A stretch of 64,000 bases of DNA from Euonymus europaeus (GCA_963580455.1 OY756967.1:5416501-5480500); one strand, 5' to 3'. Counted from the stretch's first letter, positions 47,390 through 61,650 are shown. Translations and numbers: made by a program. Notes: a model not told the origin generated them from the letters alone.

Positions 47390-47605
47390 CTATGTAAATC
47401 TATATCTAAACAATAAGTGTTAAATTTTAAGGAAAAAAATTCACTAAACTCTTTCATACTGTAACTTAAACAATGAATGTTAAACCCTAAAGTTAAAGAA
47501 TTCGCTAAACCCTAATGGGCTTGTGTATCAAATTTTCATGCTATAATCTAAACAATAAGTATTAAACTCTAAAGATAACATATTCGCTAAACCCTAAAAT
47601 ACTAA
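47390..47605. repeat. Second block of the 82-bp satellite
   Basis: Three more degenerate units (aacaataagtgttaaatttt, atgttaaaccctaaagtt, aataagtattaaactcta) lie 2.3 kb from the main array, with attcgctaaaccctaatggg between them. Confidence 0.85.
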
Positions 47606-50330
47606 TAATTAATGAGAATAAAATCATAAAATTAAATAAATACTCAGTATATTATTGATTAAGACAACAAAATAATTATTAGAAAAGAGAAATTAATGTA
47701 ATAACTAGATATGAGCTACAATGCATTCTCAAATTACGAGCCACTTATAATTTTCCTTATCATGATGTGTAGTATTTCTTAATAAGTTGGCGACACATCA
47801 TTCGTTGAGCTTTCCTAGTCGTTGAGTAGTAACAATCAAAGACAAAACAAAGCAGAACAACATTTTCTGCATGTTATGACAACACAAACACCAAAAACAA
47901 AATTATTTAATAAGATTATTGTTTGTTTATGATGAGAGCACCCTTTTAGTTGTGGGCACTCTAAAAAACATTGCTCCTCTAATTCTTTTCCCTTTTTTTT
48001 TTCCTCTAAAATATTTGTGAGCTCAAAATTTTGATAAATGGAATATTAACACTTGCCACATTTCAACCCATCTCTTAATTCGGATACCGTGAGAGCACCA
48101 CATACATCCAATTCAAACAACAAAGATGTATTAAGCTCGGTTATACGAGATCCAACAAGTATGTCAGTAGAAGTTATGTTCAAATAACTCGAGTCGTAGT
48201 TCGGATATCATAATCTAATACTCATGAGAACACCGCATAAATCCAACCAAAACAATAAAGAGATATTGTTTGTTCCGAGTTTAAAACTAGTATAATTTTG
48301 TCATTAATGGACTCTCATAATTGAGAGATTGAATACTTATTTATAAATCACATCGTGACTCACACTTAACCGATTTTGAGTATAAATTTTAACATGTATA
48401 ACCCTTTTTTTTCCTTTTCCTTTTTTAAATTTCCATTTATTTATTTATCTACTACGTATAGCCGCCTCTTTGGCTGGGTTATTGGTCGATTGAGAAGACT
48501 AATTAATTCAGTTTACTCAATTAATACGAAACCTCCATTGATGACAAGCTCCTTTCTTATATGCATCACATACATTTTATTTTTTATAGATGCATAATAC
48601 ATAATATGCATCATCATATAAAGGATCCCAAACCATATCTACAAAATGGCCAACAGAAAAAAAAAATCAAGATAAAGTTCAAATCGAAGATCAAAATTTA
48701 TATTTAAAAATAAATAAAGAAAGAAGACCTCCTTAATCGTGGGATTCCATGATTGAAAATTTGACATGGTTGACATGGTTGGAATGAGAATTATTAGATA
48801 CATATACAAAATAAATTACCTGCTATATTTAGAAATACCTAATCTTTTTTTTTTGTTCCAACAAATCTGGCCCATACGAATAAAGATAAGGTCTGATAAT
48901 ATTACTTCATTCTAGTGGTGATGAGAAGTTCAAGAAACGTGTCTTGAGAGAGAAGGATATCACCCCCTTTTGTTTTGCCATTGATGGGTTTTGGTGTGTA
49001 AAAAGGAAGTGATGCCTAATAATGGAAGAATGGTAGGTTGGATTTGTCAAGATAAGCCAATGCTCAAGGCCTGAATAGAATTCACATAATTTTGGGGAGA
49101 GTTTCGGCTCTGTTCTTTCCTATAATTTTAATAAATGGAGGTTTCGTATTTGACTTGTTTAATCCGTATTAAAGTTTAAGTACTTACTCGACTTTTTCTT
49201 TATAGGTGCGTTTGATAAGAGAATAATAAATAGAGGTGTAATATATTATTAGGATAATCATTACCCGCCTTTTCCCATGGGTAACAATTTCACTAAAAAT
49301 ATGAAAAAAATTGCCTAAAAAATTACTCGGGTAAATAATATACATGCATAACAAAAATGAGTATTTGTTTACCCAAATAATTTATCAAAGAATAATGTAT
49401 TAATGCAGGTTTCGAGATTGATTAGGATTTCCAACTTCTTGATTAGGACTCTTTATTCTCCTTGCTTTTGGGCATTTACAAGCCCAACCATATGGGACCA
49501 GGAACAAAGTGTGATAAGAAATAATTAAGAGGGGGTTAATGATCTTTCAGTCACTGAATGTCACGTTTAAAGTGTAAATGTTCCAACTTTTGATTTTGTT
49601 TCAATATGCATATGCCGATAGATCTTCTACTATTCAATCAATCAACAGCTCGGTTTCAACTCTTTCAATGACTAAAAATTCAATTAATTCAGTAAAGTTG
49701 GACTCCTAAATAAAAACATTTACACTTTCCATGACCGTGCAATAAGATGCTTGAAAATTCAATTATCCCAATTAAGAAGAATTTTCTGAATTTTGAGTGA
49801 CCCCCGCTCCCTACCTTTCAGGTCTTTCCCAAAGGAAACAGAGGAAAAAAAGAAGATAAAATCTTTCCTCCTCCAGGAATTTAGCAAAACGAAAAACCCA
49901 AAATTAAAATATTGTTTGTTGGGGTTCCTATCAATATTTCATCATTTCAATCATACACATACACTCGAGATTTTCTCATTTGGCATCTGTATTGTCTTGG
50001 GAAAACTTTGAGCCATACTGCACAGGTGAGAAAGTTCACAATGAGATTTGCCAGCAGAAATGAAGGACTACAATGTTGCTTTCAGCCCCAATTCCATCTT
50101 TCAAATTCACGAAATCAATTCATGCCTTTGTTTGCTCGAGTCAACTAACTACAAGCCATCCTATTCATGCCAAAAGGGGCAAAAAAGAGAGCTGGGGTTC
50201 CATATTGGCAATCAATTGTTTCAGATTTCTCCGATCCAGGAGCTTGATTAAAGCACAGTAAAGTCTCATGAAATGGGAAAACTAAATTCAATGAAGAAAA
50301 TGCAAGAGTAGGCAATGAATATGAATGAAT
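47606..50330. other. Gene-poor spacer downstream of the VIH gene
   Basis: AT-rich sequence without a convincing gene. 49793-50260 is GC-richer with short overlapping open frames in three phases, none resembling a known protein. It could be a non-coding transcript or an exon remnant. Confidence 0.4.
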
Positions 50331-50552
50331 GTTACTAGACACATCAATCTAGAAACTAGACATTCAATAAGAAAGAGGTGATAGTCTGTTACAACTAATA
50401 TTCTTCCGACAACATTCTTATGTTGTCAAAATTTACCGATCTATCAAAAAATTTCCACAGGAAGCTCAAACTCAATTTGGCCTGCAAAGCTTGTAATCTA
50501 CCACATAAAGGAATCGAAGAATGTGGACAGAATAGCTCTCTCTGTCTTCCTC

Positions 50553-53500
50553 TCATTTTCCATTGACATTAGCATTCCTATGGAAAGGCCAAAGATTTAC
50601 CAGACGCTCAAGTACTGATGCACTCTTCGAGAAGTAGCCTGAAAATCCAGCAGGGGTGGAAGGAGGAGGAAAGTCTTCTGCTGGCATGGCAAATGGGCGT
50701 ACCATCTTTTCCATTTTATCTAGTGTGAGATATGAACTAATTTCTTGCAGCCTTTCTGGACCCATAATTGGAAGTGCGTGCTCTTGATGCAATGAAATAG
50801 CCTCACTGTCATTCTTCTGAACAAGAAAAAGTGCATTTCTTGTTAGTTGTTATAGAAGGGTAGATCGTACGTTTAAGTGCTTCGGTACCCATTTTAAGCT
50901 AATTAATCAGTTTTACTAAATATTGTTTGAATGTAAAAAAAGGTAAATTATTCTCATGCACATGGGCGGGGTTGAGACATATAGAATGTACACAGACCTT
51001 ACCCTCCCCATAATATGTGGAGAGATTGTTTCCATAAATTGAACATATGAACTCAAGGTTGCACCCCTACAACTCTATCACTGTGTCACATATTTGCTTG
51101 TAAAAGGTAAACAACTCCCATGCACAATGCTCTTGTTGCAGTGATTGCTTTGGTCCTCTAAGTCTTGTCCGTATTACCTTATGCTTACTAAAGCTTGTAG
51201 CTTGCTGAATTACCTGATCTATGTTTCCACAAAATGTTGAGACGAACTACCTAGATAAGCACTGGATGACAAGTTCACCAAAATAATTTTGTAACTTTAA
51301 GACCATCTAACATCTCAATTAAGTAAAAGCTAGTTTATATCAACAACATACTCTCTACACAGATATGGTATGTATACATACATGTGTATGAATTAGATGT
51401 ATGGTAAAAATACTCTCAGTCAATTTAAGATAGATTATAAAAAAGGGAAGCACAAACTCATCCTGTTCACTAATTTTAAATACCAAAAATTTTCATTTTG
51501 AGAATGTAATCGACCAAATGGACTCAAAGAATTAGATGGTGATCAAATTGAGATTACTACTATCTCGAAGTGACTAAACTTTACCTCCCACACAAAAACA
51601 CATCATACAAAGGCTGATATAATAGACTTGCACCCGGTTATGTTTGCATGTATTGTCTGTAATAGATAGAGCTAAAAGTGATTATACCACAAGATTTCAC
51701 TCTCCCAAATTCTTTCTCAAAGACACAGAACTTGAAACACATTACCTCCAATGGCGATAAATCTGCACCACGACTGAAGGTCATCTCTATTCGGAACCTT
51801 TTCGGATCATCTAAAGCGACCTACACATCCAATAACAAAATAAAACTAAATTAACATAATGGATCCAACTTAAAATATAAACAGAAGAAAACTTAATTTC
51901 GACCTGGTCTAACAATGGCTCAACTTTCATCACTGAAAAAGGGTCTATACAACATCCAGTGCATCAAGCCAGTTAAGAGCCTCCAACTGCAGCATTTTTC
52001 TTTCAACCCGGCGGGGGTGCATGAGAATAAAGGTGGGCTTATATTTGTATGTCATTCTATACTTAAGTTTTCAGTCATCCAAAATAAATGATGTCTCTCA
52101 AGATTTACTTCAAAGGCCCCAAATTTTATACTTTTTAAATATCCCTAACCATCCCATGACATTAATCTACGCCTAATAACCAAAATTCCCAAAATTTTCT
52201 CAAAGTTACTGTTTGTAGCACAAGAACAGACCCTGCTGCTTAAAATCCTAAAAAAGAACCCTTTAAAGTGAGGATCATAAAAGTACTCCTTGTCGGTCGC
52301 CAACACTTGGCTCTCTTATAACGAACTTGTAAACATGGTGGGGTAGAAGCATGACTAGTTCTGCTAAGCAACCAAATTAATTTATTCAAAAGCTGTTTAA
52401 TTAAGGACTTGCGTGTTTCACGTTGAGTAGCTGGTTTGGACCATTTCTTTAATATAGAGGTTCATGGAATTAAAATAATAAACCTAAACAACTGGGGTGA
52501 CTAAAGCATGCACAAAAGCACAAATATGCTTAACTAGAAGTACCTATATATGTTGTATCGGCAAATTTCCTACCTCAGTGTTTTCAAACATCCTCAACAC
52601 GATATAGCTCATGTAGTCAAGCTCCTTGGTTTTGTGCAAACGCTCCAAAGCATTGTAGCAAACGAGGCTATCTTCTCCTTGAAGAGATTCATCCAAGTTA
52701 CAGTATCGAAGAACATTCATTAGAGAATGAATATGTGACTCCTGTCATTCAAATGTATCACTTAATTTAAGAGATCATATAACCTAAAAAGCAAAAGGTG
52801 ATGATATGCTCTACAGAATGTGTCAATGTGAAATAACTAACACCTCCTCATATCAGAAAGCTGGGTAAAACGGATAAAAAAACTATTAAACTGCCAAACT
52901 AACTAGGAAAAGAAAATGCAAAAACATACTTTCAACATAATGTTTACATAATGATATATTGTTCTTATGTTGCTTCAATATGAAGTGAAAAGGTCATTCA
53001 GAGACAACTTGAAGGATGAGATGTCAGAAATCTTTTGATGACTAATGGAAAAAGTAGAAATCAGCATTTCCTTCCTCCAACATTCAGGCACTACAGTCAT
53101 CATTGTGTCATGCAGCATCAAGAAAAGAAAAAAAAAAAAATCATCAATGTATGAATATAAAAAACACCGCATATAAGTGAACAGCACATTAGAATTTAAG
53201 AGACATTGAAATCCACAAAGATATCTTCATATTAAAGTAAATGAACTTTTTTTTTCTTCTCTGTGAATGAGAACATGTTAATTTCAACAATGAAACCTTG
53301 TGGGAAATTTCCCTTTCACTTATAAGACTGATTGGGCAGCTGCCAATACAGAAAAAGATGAATTGAAACCTTGTGGGGCAACTATAACAAGCAGATATTA
53401 GAAAAATATTCTATCATCAACTCGTGTATCTATTTCCCGGTGCCCTCACACATTATTTCTCTTTTGCTCCTCAACTTACAAATATATTAGATATATGTAC

Positions 53501-56500
53501 AGTCGAACAGAGACACACCGATATAAAGCAGCGATAGATGCAAATTGGAAAGCCAACTCCAGCTGAATCTAAATCTTTATTCAACGATTCTCCTCAGTGT
53601 GTGTGTGTGTGTGAGTGAGAGAGAGAGAGAGTGACAAGAGAGCCTTTTGTTCTTACTGATGTAAAGTAAAGGCGTGTCCGCACATGGCGCTCAGGTGTCT
53701 TAACATTTGCATACCTGATAGAAAATGAGAAAACTCTGTGATCAGCAAATACATACTGTGGAATGAATTAGGAAATTAAATTGTTTCAGTATATCACATT
53801 GGATCCAAACGATATTCGGTCTCTTTGTCATCCTCATCCTCCTGATCCATTGATACATCACTTGTCATGCTATTTCTCCTCGTGTCTTCATTCTTGATGA
53901 AAATCTTTGTTTGTTTATCTGTATCTTCTTTCTCAGTTCTGGAGGGTTCTGAATGTTGTTCTTGATTACCTTTTAACTCAGCAACACTAATGGCTTCTTC
54001 ACGAGTGTTCCTCAGATCAATCAGTATTTTACCCAATAAACGTCGAGCAATCTGAATTGAGGTAACATGATATTTAACACAAGTAATATAACTGTGCATA
54101 AATATTAAATGTAGCCACAGATACAGGTATAAAGGCAAAATATATCTCACACTACTTTAAAAGTTCCATGCTGATTACGCAGACCATTTGACAAGTCGTG
54201 ACCTTTAGTTTGCATAGGCTTCTTTGGAGAAATAAAATAAAAGGACCCACCCATTAAATAATATTGAATTTAGATGGTATTAGGACATTCCAACCTCAAT
54301 TATTGAATCTCAAGCATCTCAACTTTAGCTCATGTCTCATTACCCCTCCTTTCAACAGTTACCTACTGAATTATCATAGAATTGCCCATAGAAGTGTATC
54401 ATCAGCTATTGCTTCTGTTTACGTGAATTAAATTTCAAAGGACAGACTGAACCTAATCTTCACAGCTTTGCTGGATCATGGGGGGATAAAACATCAAATA
54501 TTACCACCATTACCCATAGTGTCATATATGTTAAAAGGTTCTCCAATATGTAAACTTATCCTTATGATTTATTTTTCACCCAAAACAAGTAAAATACTGT
54601 AAATTTTCAGAATTGTTGAAGAAGATCATGTACTCGGGCAGAATGAACAGAAGGATACATTTTCAGCAGTTGATAGTTCCTAATGAAGCAAGCACATAAA
54701 CCAAATTTATTGAGATATTTACAAGAACTTGCAAGCATGTGACTGCTACAGCTACAAAAACCTATAAATAATTGCTGCTTTCAACAAGCATCACATATCC
54801 CGTCTTCTAATTTCTAACCCTTGACAATTAAGAAAAGAATAGCAGATAAAAAGAACTTTAATGTAAAATTCAATATGGGGAAGAATAAGAGCAAAGACTT
54901 CACCTTTGAGCCAATCTTCAGCTTCTGCTTAGGATTGATTCCATACTCATTTGGAATGACGCCATCTGCGAGTAACTGCAATCAACATATGAATACCACT
55001 CAATCTAATTCCAATACCAAGTCAACCAATTTGAGATGCAAAACATAAAGCCATAGCTATGTAAAATTAGAGCAGTTCCAGTTCATCTATTCCACGCAAC
55101 CTGACACCGACAATTTGTTCTCTCAGACAACTAATCTATCTGTTCAAAATGTAGGGGAATTGAATTTGATTCCAATAAGGAAAGCTGTCAAATCAAAATT
55201 TTAAAGATTGCAAAAGCTGGTTTGGAAGGGAATACATGCTTTACACTTCATATCCTTTCACTATGATAGAATTAGTTGATAGCAGCACATTCCCTTCGTA
55301 CCTGCGCAACTTTGAAGAGCTCATCCAAATCTTCCAGATTAAGGTGCGCATTGTGCAAGAGGTCATATCTGAAAGAATGAACATGGTCACTCAAATAGAT
55401 AGTTCCCCAATATTAATAACCAGCTTGAGATTGGAATATAAGTTGCGAACCAATATCAAAGATACAAAAACAAATTTGATTCTGACTGATTACTAATTGT
55501 TGTGACATAGCCCCAATAATTATCTACGCATGCAGGTTTAAATGCAACATTTTCTGTTCCCACCTTCTCTAGAACTTGACAATTATCATTCCTCCAATCA
55601 CATATTCACATGCATGCATATGTATGTTTTTCCCACATGTATGCATGTAAACGCCTCTACATAATTGTATGCATAGAACATTTATCTTTACATGCATGTG
55701 TATCTGTTTTGTGAATCCATCCATACCTATAGCTACAGTCCTGTTTCAGTGACAGAAGCATCTTTGAATTTCTTAAAAACCATCCTCATAGTTTGGTGTG
55801 CTTGTGCATGAAGTTTGCAAGCACATGTTTACGAATGTGTGTGTGTGTGTGGGTTTGCGACCGTGAGAGAGTGCATCCAAGCAAGTTTCCATGTACTAAT
55901 TTCTGTAGCTGCTTGACAGGTAAAATTATCCAAGATACTCCTTTAAATATAGCAATGACGCCACTTTGGAACAAGCAGTCATCGTAAAAAATTTACGTGA
56001 CAAATTGAAATCATGTCATCATCGCCAAACTCTTAGCCCTCACAATGTTGGGGTGAATCCATATAAGAAATTAGTGAGAATCCATCAACCGAAATCTCCT
56101 TTCCATTCATTTCAATCAAAAGCTAAACTATCACAATACCATAGAGCTCATTTCCTTTGTATCACTTCCATCCATGTCTTTTTTATCTTCCACTTCTTCT
56201 GAGCAATCCCCTACTTGAATAATATATTTCATTTATAATGAGCCCCCTTGATATTTTTCAGAAGTCTCTACTAGTTATATACCCTTTGGATCAATTAGTG
56301 ATATATTCGAAGTCTGTACATGACTCTTAATTGACCGTATTTCATCCAAGCTGCACCTTGTTATATAAATGCTCCATCTTGAGTGCTCAAATAAGTAATT
56401 TTCAATGAATGTAATTTGATATCTGAATCTGGAAAAACAGATCAACATTGCAAATTTCCTCGTGTAATACCAAGTCTATGAATGATGATTAAACAGAGAA

Positions 56501-59500
56501 AAGTTAATTATCTTCCCCTTTCTCTCACTACACTTTTTCTATTCTATTCTGTCTCCCTATTTCCTTTTATCCAAAGGCTTTTACATTTTAGAAATGCTAG
56601 TATACTACAGAACTCAATTATTACCACTGAAAACAATTGCATGGTGTTTGTTAGAATGCTTTAATGTGGAAATAAAATAGTACTTTTTCCAAAAAATCTG
56701 CACCCAGCATATGGTAAAAAGGATTGACAACCCTTAGAAAAAAGCATATGGTGGGACATTTTATACATACTTGCACGAGTCATAAACATCTGGAATCTGT
56801 GTTATCTCGAACCGGCTGCAAGTAAAAAAATTCAAACATCATTTCTCTTTCAAATAAAATGAATCGTTTTTTTAATGGAATATCTAAAATATTGCATGAA
56901 AAAATCTTGCGTAGAACAAAGTCAAAACCACAAATATTTCATTTGAAACAAAATAAAGCAGAAGCTGCCAGTAGTTACATCCATACTCCTGACACAACCG
57001 AATTCAGATAGAAATGGTAAGCACTTACTCTTTGCGCTCATTATACAAGTATCTTTCAAGTTTTCTCCAGCGAGCAAACATCAAAAGAAATCCTTCACTG
57101 CCACAGGGTAATCCAGCAGCAATGCGATCAACATCAATATTAGTTTTACCAAGGGCTTTAGCTTCGTCATATGGAAGAATCACACTGTAGGAGCTAGTCT
57201 CCATAAGTTTCTCATCTTCATCCATGGCAAGTAGTCTTACTTGTTCAGTGACCTTCTTAGTCAATTTTACCTATTCACAAGAGAAGCAAAAAAGCAAAAC
57301 ATTCAGAGGGAAATTTCCACATCTGTCAGCAATAAAAATTGTGACAATTGAAAAATTCAAAAAAACTAAAGCGCCTTCAAGTGAACAGTGATAAGAATCG
57401 CTCAAAAGAATAACTTAACATAAATGTCCATGAAGAGAATGTGTTTGCATTTTTAATATGGTGAGATTTCAATCATTTCTCATCCTTCTTAGCCCTTAAT
57501 ATTTGTTTTGAAAATTCAATTACCAATTTCGGCAAAAGTTCAGAAACATTAGTGGGCAGTCCAGCTCCATCAGTCATCCACGGGAACTCTGATGAACCAT
57601 TGCCATTAGCGGTCTTGGTACCAGAGGTTATAATCTCATTCAGCCTAGCCTGCAAACATTCATTTAAAAGAAACCGAAAAAAGAAATCCCACAATGTTCA
57701 GCATAGATTACAAAAATGCAAAATGAAATATTCAAATATGCTACAAAATAATTCTGACACGTATAGAAGCTTGGCATAGTCAGAATTCTGACACTCTTTC
57801 AACGGAAAATGTTAGTCTGAATTGGTTTTACTTATATAGAATTATAAAACAAATTGGTAACATGTTCCAATCCTGTCAACAAATGAATCCATCACAACAA
57901 TATCAACGAATAACGAACTTATTAGTCCACAATCATGTGAGGGATAGAGGATGAACCTTGGCTTCTTCCATCTCAATGCTGGCATTGTCTAGTCCATCCA
58001 ACATGGAAGAATCCTTGCTAACAAGGGAAACCTTGTACCAGGTGATTGACTCAGTCATAAATTCTACGTGCACAGAATTAAAATGTAAAAATAAAATGCT
58101 ACATACCAGTATTGGCGTTAGCTGCCCTTCCAGATCAAGGAGGCCCTTTGCAAATGCAGCTGCAGACATCTATTAACATAAACCTCATAAATGGGGGAGC
58201 AGCTCTAATGATATCAAAGTCAAGGACAAATGACAAAATATTTGGTACTGCAGTCCATAAAACAAAGAAGACACCCACACAAGATTGAAAACAAAACTAA
58301 AAGCTGATACTATTGCTTGAATGCACATGCCAAAAACATATTTTTGAGTACCTGGACACGACCTTCATCAGAGCTGTAGATTTTGAGATCATGACGATAT
58401 GTGCTATGAAGACGGAGCAGGCCTGTACCTTCACCTGCAATTTTATAAGATTTCACACATAACATAATGAAGGATAGTGAAGCATCAGATACACAAATCA
58501 GACGGTATGTTTCGACTAAAAGTACATGGGCAAAAACAAGAACGAGTTTGTACTCACTATCATTATTCAGGTTACCCAAATTGCATTAAAAAATGATCCC
58601 CCAAAGGCATTAAAGCATTTTATGAAAAACTTATTGACGTGCAACATAAACAAGCAGGAATACATCAACAGCATTCAAGAATAACATAAGATGATATTAC
58701 TGTCAACAACAAGAGGTAGGGAAACGAGAACTCAAGGATTAAAGACAACCCCAAAATAAAACACTGAAAATAAACTGATAAGATTGTCCCACATCGAAAG
58801 ATGTGGGGACTCTGGTGTTGTTTATAAGGGTGTCACCACCTTCCCTTGTTACCCAGGTTTTGATTGGTAGGCATGGGCCTCCGTTGGACCAAGGGGCTGC
58901 GGCCTCTGGGTATGGCTCGTGGGCCTGCTGGCCCATGGGAACAGCTCAGCCCATGCGTGCATGGGCCGGGGTTGGGCTTGGGTGGCTTGGGAGGTGGGCT
59001 TGGTCTTTATCATAAACTCAATACAAGGATAGTATAAAAGATAGCACCAACGAGGAGAAAACTGATTTTAAAGGTAAAAGGTAAATCCTGTGCACAAGGA
59101 GATAGCATCAGGGAAGGGGAGACGTACACAGTCCTGCCCCACAAGCAGAGAGGCTGTTTCCATGACTTCAGCCTGTGAGCTTTAGGTTGTGACAAAGCAA
59201 CCCTACCATTGGGCCAAAATTTTGCTCGAGAAAACTTAAAAGACAGTAGATTCAGGAAACATAATAAAAATAAGCACTCAAAAAATAAAAACATCAATAT
59301 AACAAACTCAAAAGTTATTCCTCAAGAACTTCCATATTGTCCTATACCTTTCCCCAGTAAACCTCTACAGTATTGCGAAATCCCAAAAAGATGCGGGCTC
59401 AATGCATCTAACTGCAAAACACTGGGAAGAATATCGCACACAACATTCTCGAACTAATCAAATTTTTTTTTAATAAACAAAAAAAAACACCAATTAATCA

Positions 59501-61650
59501 CAAAAAAATTATATAATAGTTGAATTATCCAGAAGAAAGTTGTGATACGATCTTGATATACACATAGAGAAATGAACCTATGATCGAAACCCACTTCACC
59601 ACCAACTTTCTGAGGAAAATGCATGACTATATTGGAAGGCATCAGTAAGAAATTTAACCAGAAAAAGATTATGGCAAGATCAACATTGTCCGCATTTTTA
59701 CAAATCATTTAACAGGGATGGGGACTTCAACTCCTGCCCTTTAGGCAGTATGGAGAGGTGGATGACAAGTTAAAATAAGTGTGCTACTCGAAAACATTAT
59801 CTTCCTGATGAGAAGGAAAACCTGTTTAGTCTTGTGACAAAAAACTCTAGAAAGACATGCACACAAATGTTAGAGCTTCTCTGGAACTTTTGGTTCCAAA
59901 AAAACATAAAGATATAGAATGAACCAAATAGCTCTTAACCAAAGCAATTTCATATTCAGCTTTAAGAGTAAAATGTTGGAAATACCATCGCATAGCATCC
60001 TTCTAAAACAATAATGTCTCTATCAACCCTAAAGAAATACATTAAGTATAAGCCCAATGTTCTAACACTCTTCCATACACAAACCACGTATTTCACCTCT
60101 TATTTTCCGTCATATATCCAACTCTATTATCCATATATAGCAATTCATATGAACTTCTGGTTAGTTGTAATTCAAAATTAAACACTCCCTTGAGAGGTTT
60201 AATAAGAAACAAACAATAAGCAAAACTTTCTGATGACAAGTAACTTAGGCAAGTCTGGAACTAAGTTGTAAGCAATATTAAGAGTCCGTTGGTTGAGATT
60301 AATATTAAATATCTGTCCAGTGGGCTAAATAGTCTATTGTAAGGGAGGTAGGGCCTAGAAATAAACTTATACTTATGACAAGTATCTTTCTTTTGAACGG
60401 GAATATGAATCAAGCCTAGAAGTTAAACTTAAATAAATATCCATTTTCCTCACCTGGATACATATTATTCCTGAAATATCTACCTAGCTCTTCTGCCTGC
60501 AGAGAAATGAGGAAAGAAAAACAAGTAAATATTTTTTGAAAACAAGATTAATAATCAGATGATACCACCTATAACGATTTCCCATGAATACAATTTTCAG
60601 TAAAATGTTTTCTAACAAAAGAGCTCTCTGCCCTTCCAGTTCAAATGCAAAATGGGAGGTGATGCAGATTTCTAATTATAGAGGTCAACTTCATCGTTCT
60701 CTACCATTTTTTTTTTGTTCTAAGAAGTCAGCAAAATTACAAAAATATCCTCATCTAAACAGTTTTGCAGAAGGAAATAGAGGGTTTCCAACAAAAAAAT
60801 TCCGGCTTGTAGTAAATGAGCTAAATAAAAGGTACATTCCAGGATCCTCCACTTCATAGTTCATATGCATAAGTGAATTTAAATATTAATCAGCAGAACC
60901 TGCTTTCGGCCAGCATGTGTAAGAACACCACCATATTTGAGAACCATCAGCGCTTCGACAGGGCGGTCTTCCTCACCTTCACCATTACTTTTAGGAACCT
61001 TAACCCACTTTAGAGGCTTTAGTTGAACCTTCCTATATATACCAGAGAAGTGTCCCCCCTAGATAACAACCCGTACACAAAAACCAAATCAACATCATGA
61101 TGATTAGGAGAAACCACTTAAAATATCATATAAAAATAAAACAGGGAAAGGTCAAAACTGCTAAAAAAAACTAGTGTAGTCTTACCAGCAAATTACTTCA
61201 GTAGGCCTCAGCCCTAGTTTAGAATAAATTTTAAACTGCCATAATTATCTGACTACAGACTACTTCAGTAACCTAACAGTCATATCTCTACTATGAATAA
61301 GATGTCAAAAGTGACATGCCACTAAGCTTCCTCTTTTAGTTGGAGGAAACACTAAAGAGATTCATCCAACATGTACAAAAACATCATGATGGAAAAGTGG
61401 AGACAGCCCTATGTATGCAGTCAAATATCAACGATAATGGTGCTAGCTCAAATACTGTGAAGTCCATGAGAGTTAAATCCTCAAAAACTGCATAAACATA
61501 GTTGGCACAATTATTGTATAACCAGATAACTTAGGCAAACATGCGTAACTTCAAGAGAAATATATGACCTCTTCAAGCACTGCTTTAACTTGACGTAGCT
61601 TCTCAGCGTGTTCAATATCTTCTGCCTCGCTGTCGCTTTCACGACCCGTT
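50553..61650 (-). CDS. VIH2: Diphosphoinositol-pentakisphosphate kinase (VIH/PPIP5K type), C-terminal exons
   Basis: Bifunctional inositol pyrophosphate enzyme: an N-terminal ATP-grasp kinase (InsP7 to InsP8) and a C-terminal histidine-acid-phosphatase-like domain. Only the latter is in the window. Sixteen minus-strand exons: 61569-61650, 60900-61058, 60454-60496, 58352-58434, 58107-58169, 57957-58031, 57524-57649, 57029-57270, 56771-56815, 55302-55368, 54904-54975, 53798-54051, 53657-53714, 52574-52741, 51746-51820 and 50553-50816. They encode 624 aa from [20 protein letters not shown] to [10 protein letters not shown]. Landmarks: [105 protein letters not shown] and [17 protein letters not shown]. 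The RHGDRTPKQ-type motif and kinase half must lie right of the window. Donor phases at 56771 and 53798 were settled by reading frame. VIH1 and VIH2 cannot be separated. Confidence 0.95.
50930..51095 (+). mobile_element. Au-SINE-like fragment in last intron of VIH
   Basis: Reads ...atgtacacagaccttaccc, then tgtggagagattgtttcc, then gaactcaaggttgcacccct and tctatcactgtgtc, the order of Au SINE 3' bodies. It is antisense to the host gene, in intron 50817-51745. Confidence 0.6.
58786..59010 (+). promoter_or_regulatory. snRNA-type USE plus TATA, with GC-rich downstream segment
   Basis: GTCCCACATCG (58786-58796) matches the plant snRNA upstream sequence element RTCCCACATCG exactly. TTTATAA starts at 58821, leaving a 24-bp gap, the spacing described for Pol III U-snRNA promoters. 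The USE is also one arm of a palindrome (cccacatcgaaagatgtggg) found in some plant retro-element LTRs. The following 58860-59010 is rich in gggcct/ggcccat motifs. It resembles no U6 or U3 RNA, and a TTTT at about 58857 would stop Pol III early, so a TE origin is likelier. Confidence 0.4.
59060..59215 (+). mobile_element. Au-SINE-like fragment in VIH intron
   Basis: Contains gacgtacacagtcctgcccc, agagaggctgtttccatgac, ttcagcctgtgagctttagg and caaccctaccattgggcc, in the order of the Au SINE consensus. It is antisense to the host gene. The 5' end is uncertain. Confidence 0.65.

Larger units (their letters stand above)
58435..60453 (-). other. 2-kb VIH intron holding element remnants
   Basis: Contains the USE/TATA-like block (58786-59010) and a SINE (59060-59215), both on the plus strand. 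59216-60453 is otherwise featureless AT-rich DNA. Confidence 0.6.

Noticed and set aside
58830..59010. A U6 or U3 snRNA gene downstream of the USE/TATA pair
   Set aside because: The sequence does not resemble U6 or U3, and a TTTT at about 58857 would end Pol III transcription near the start.
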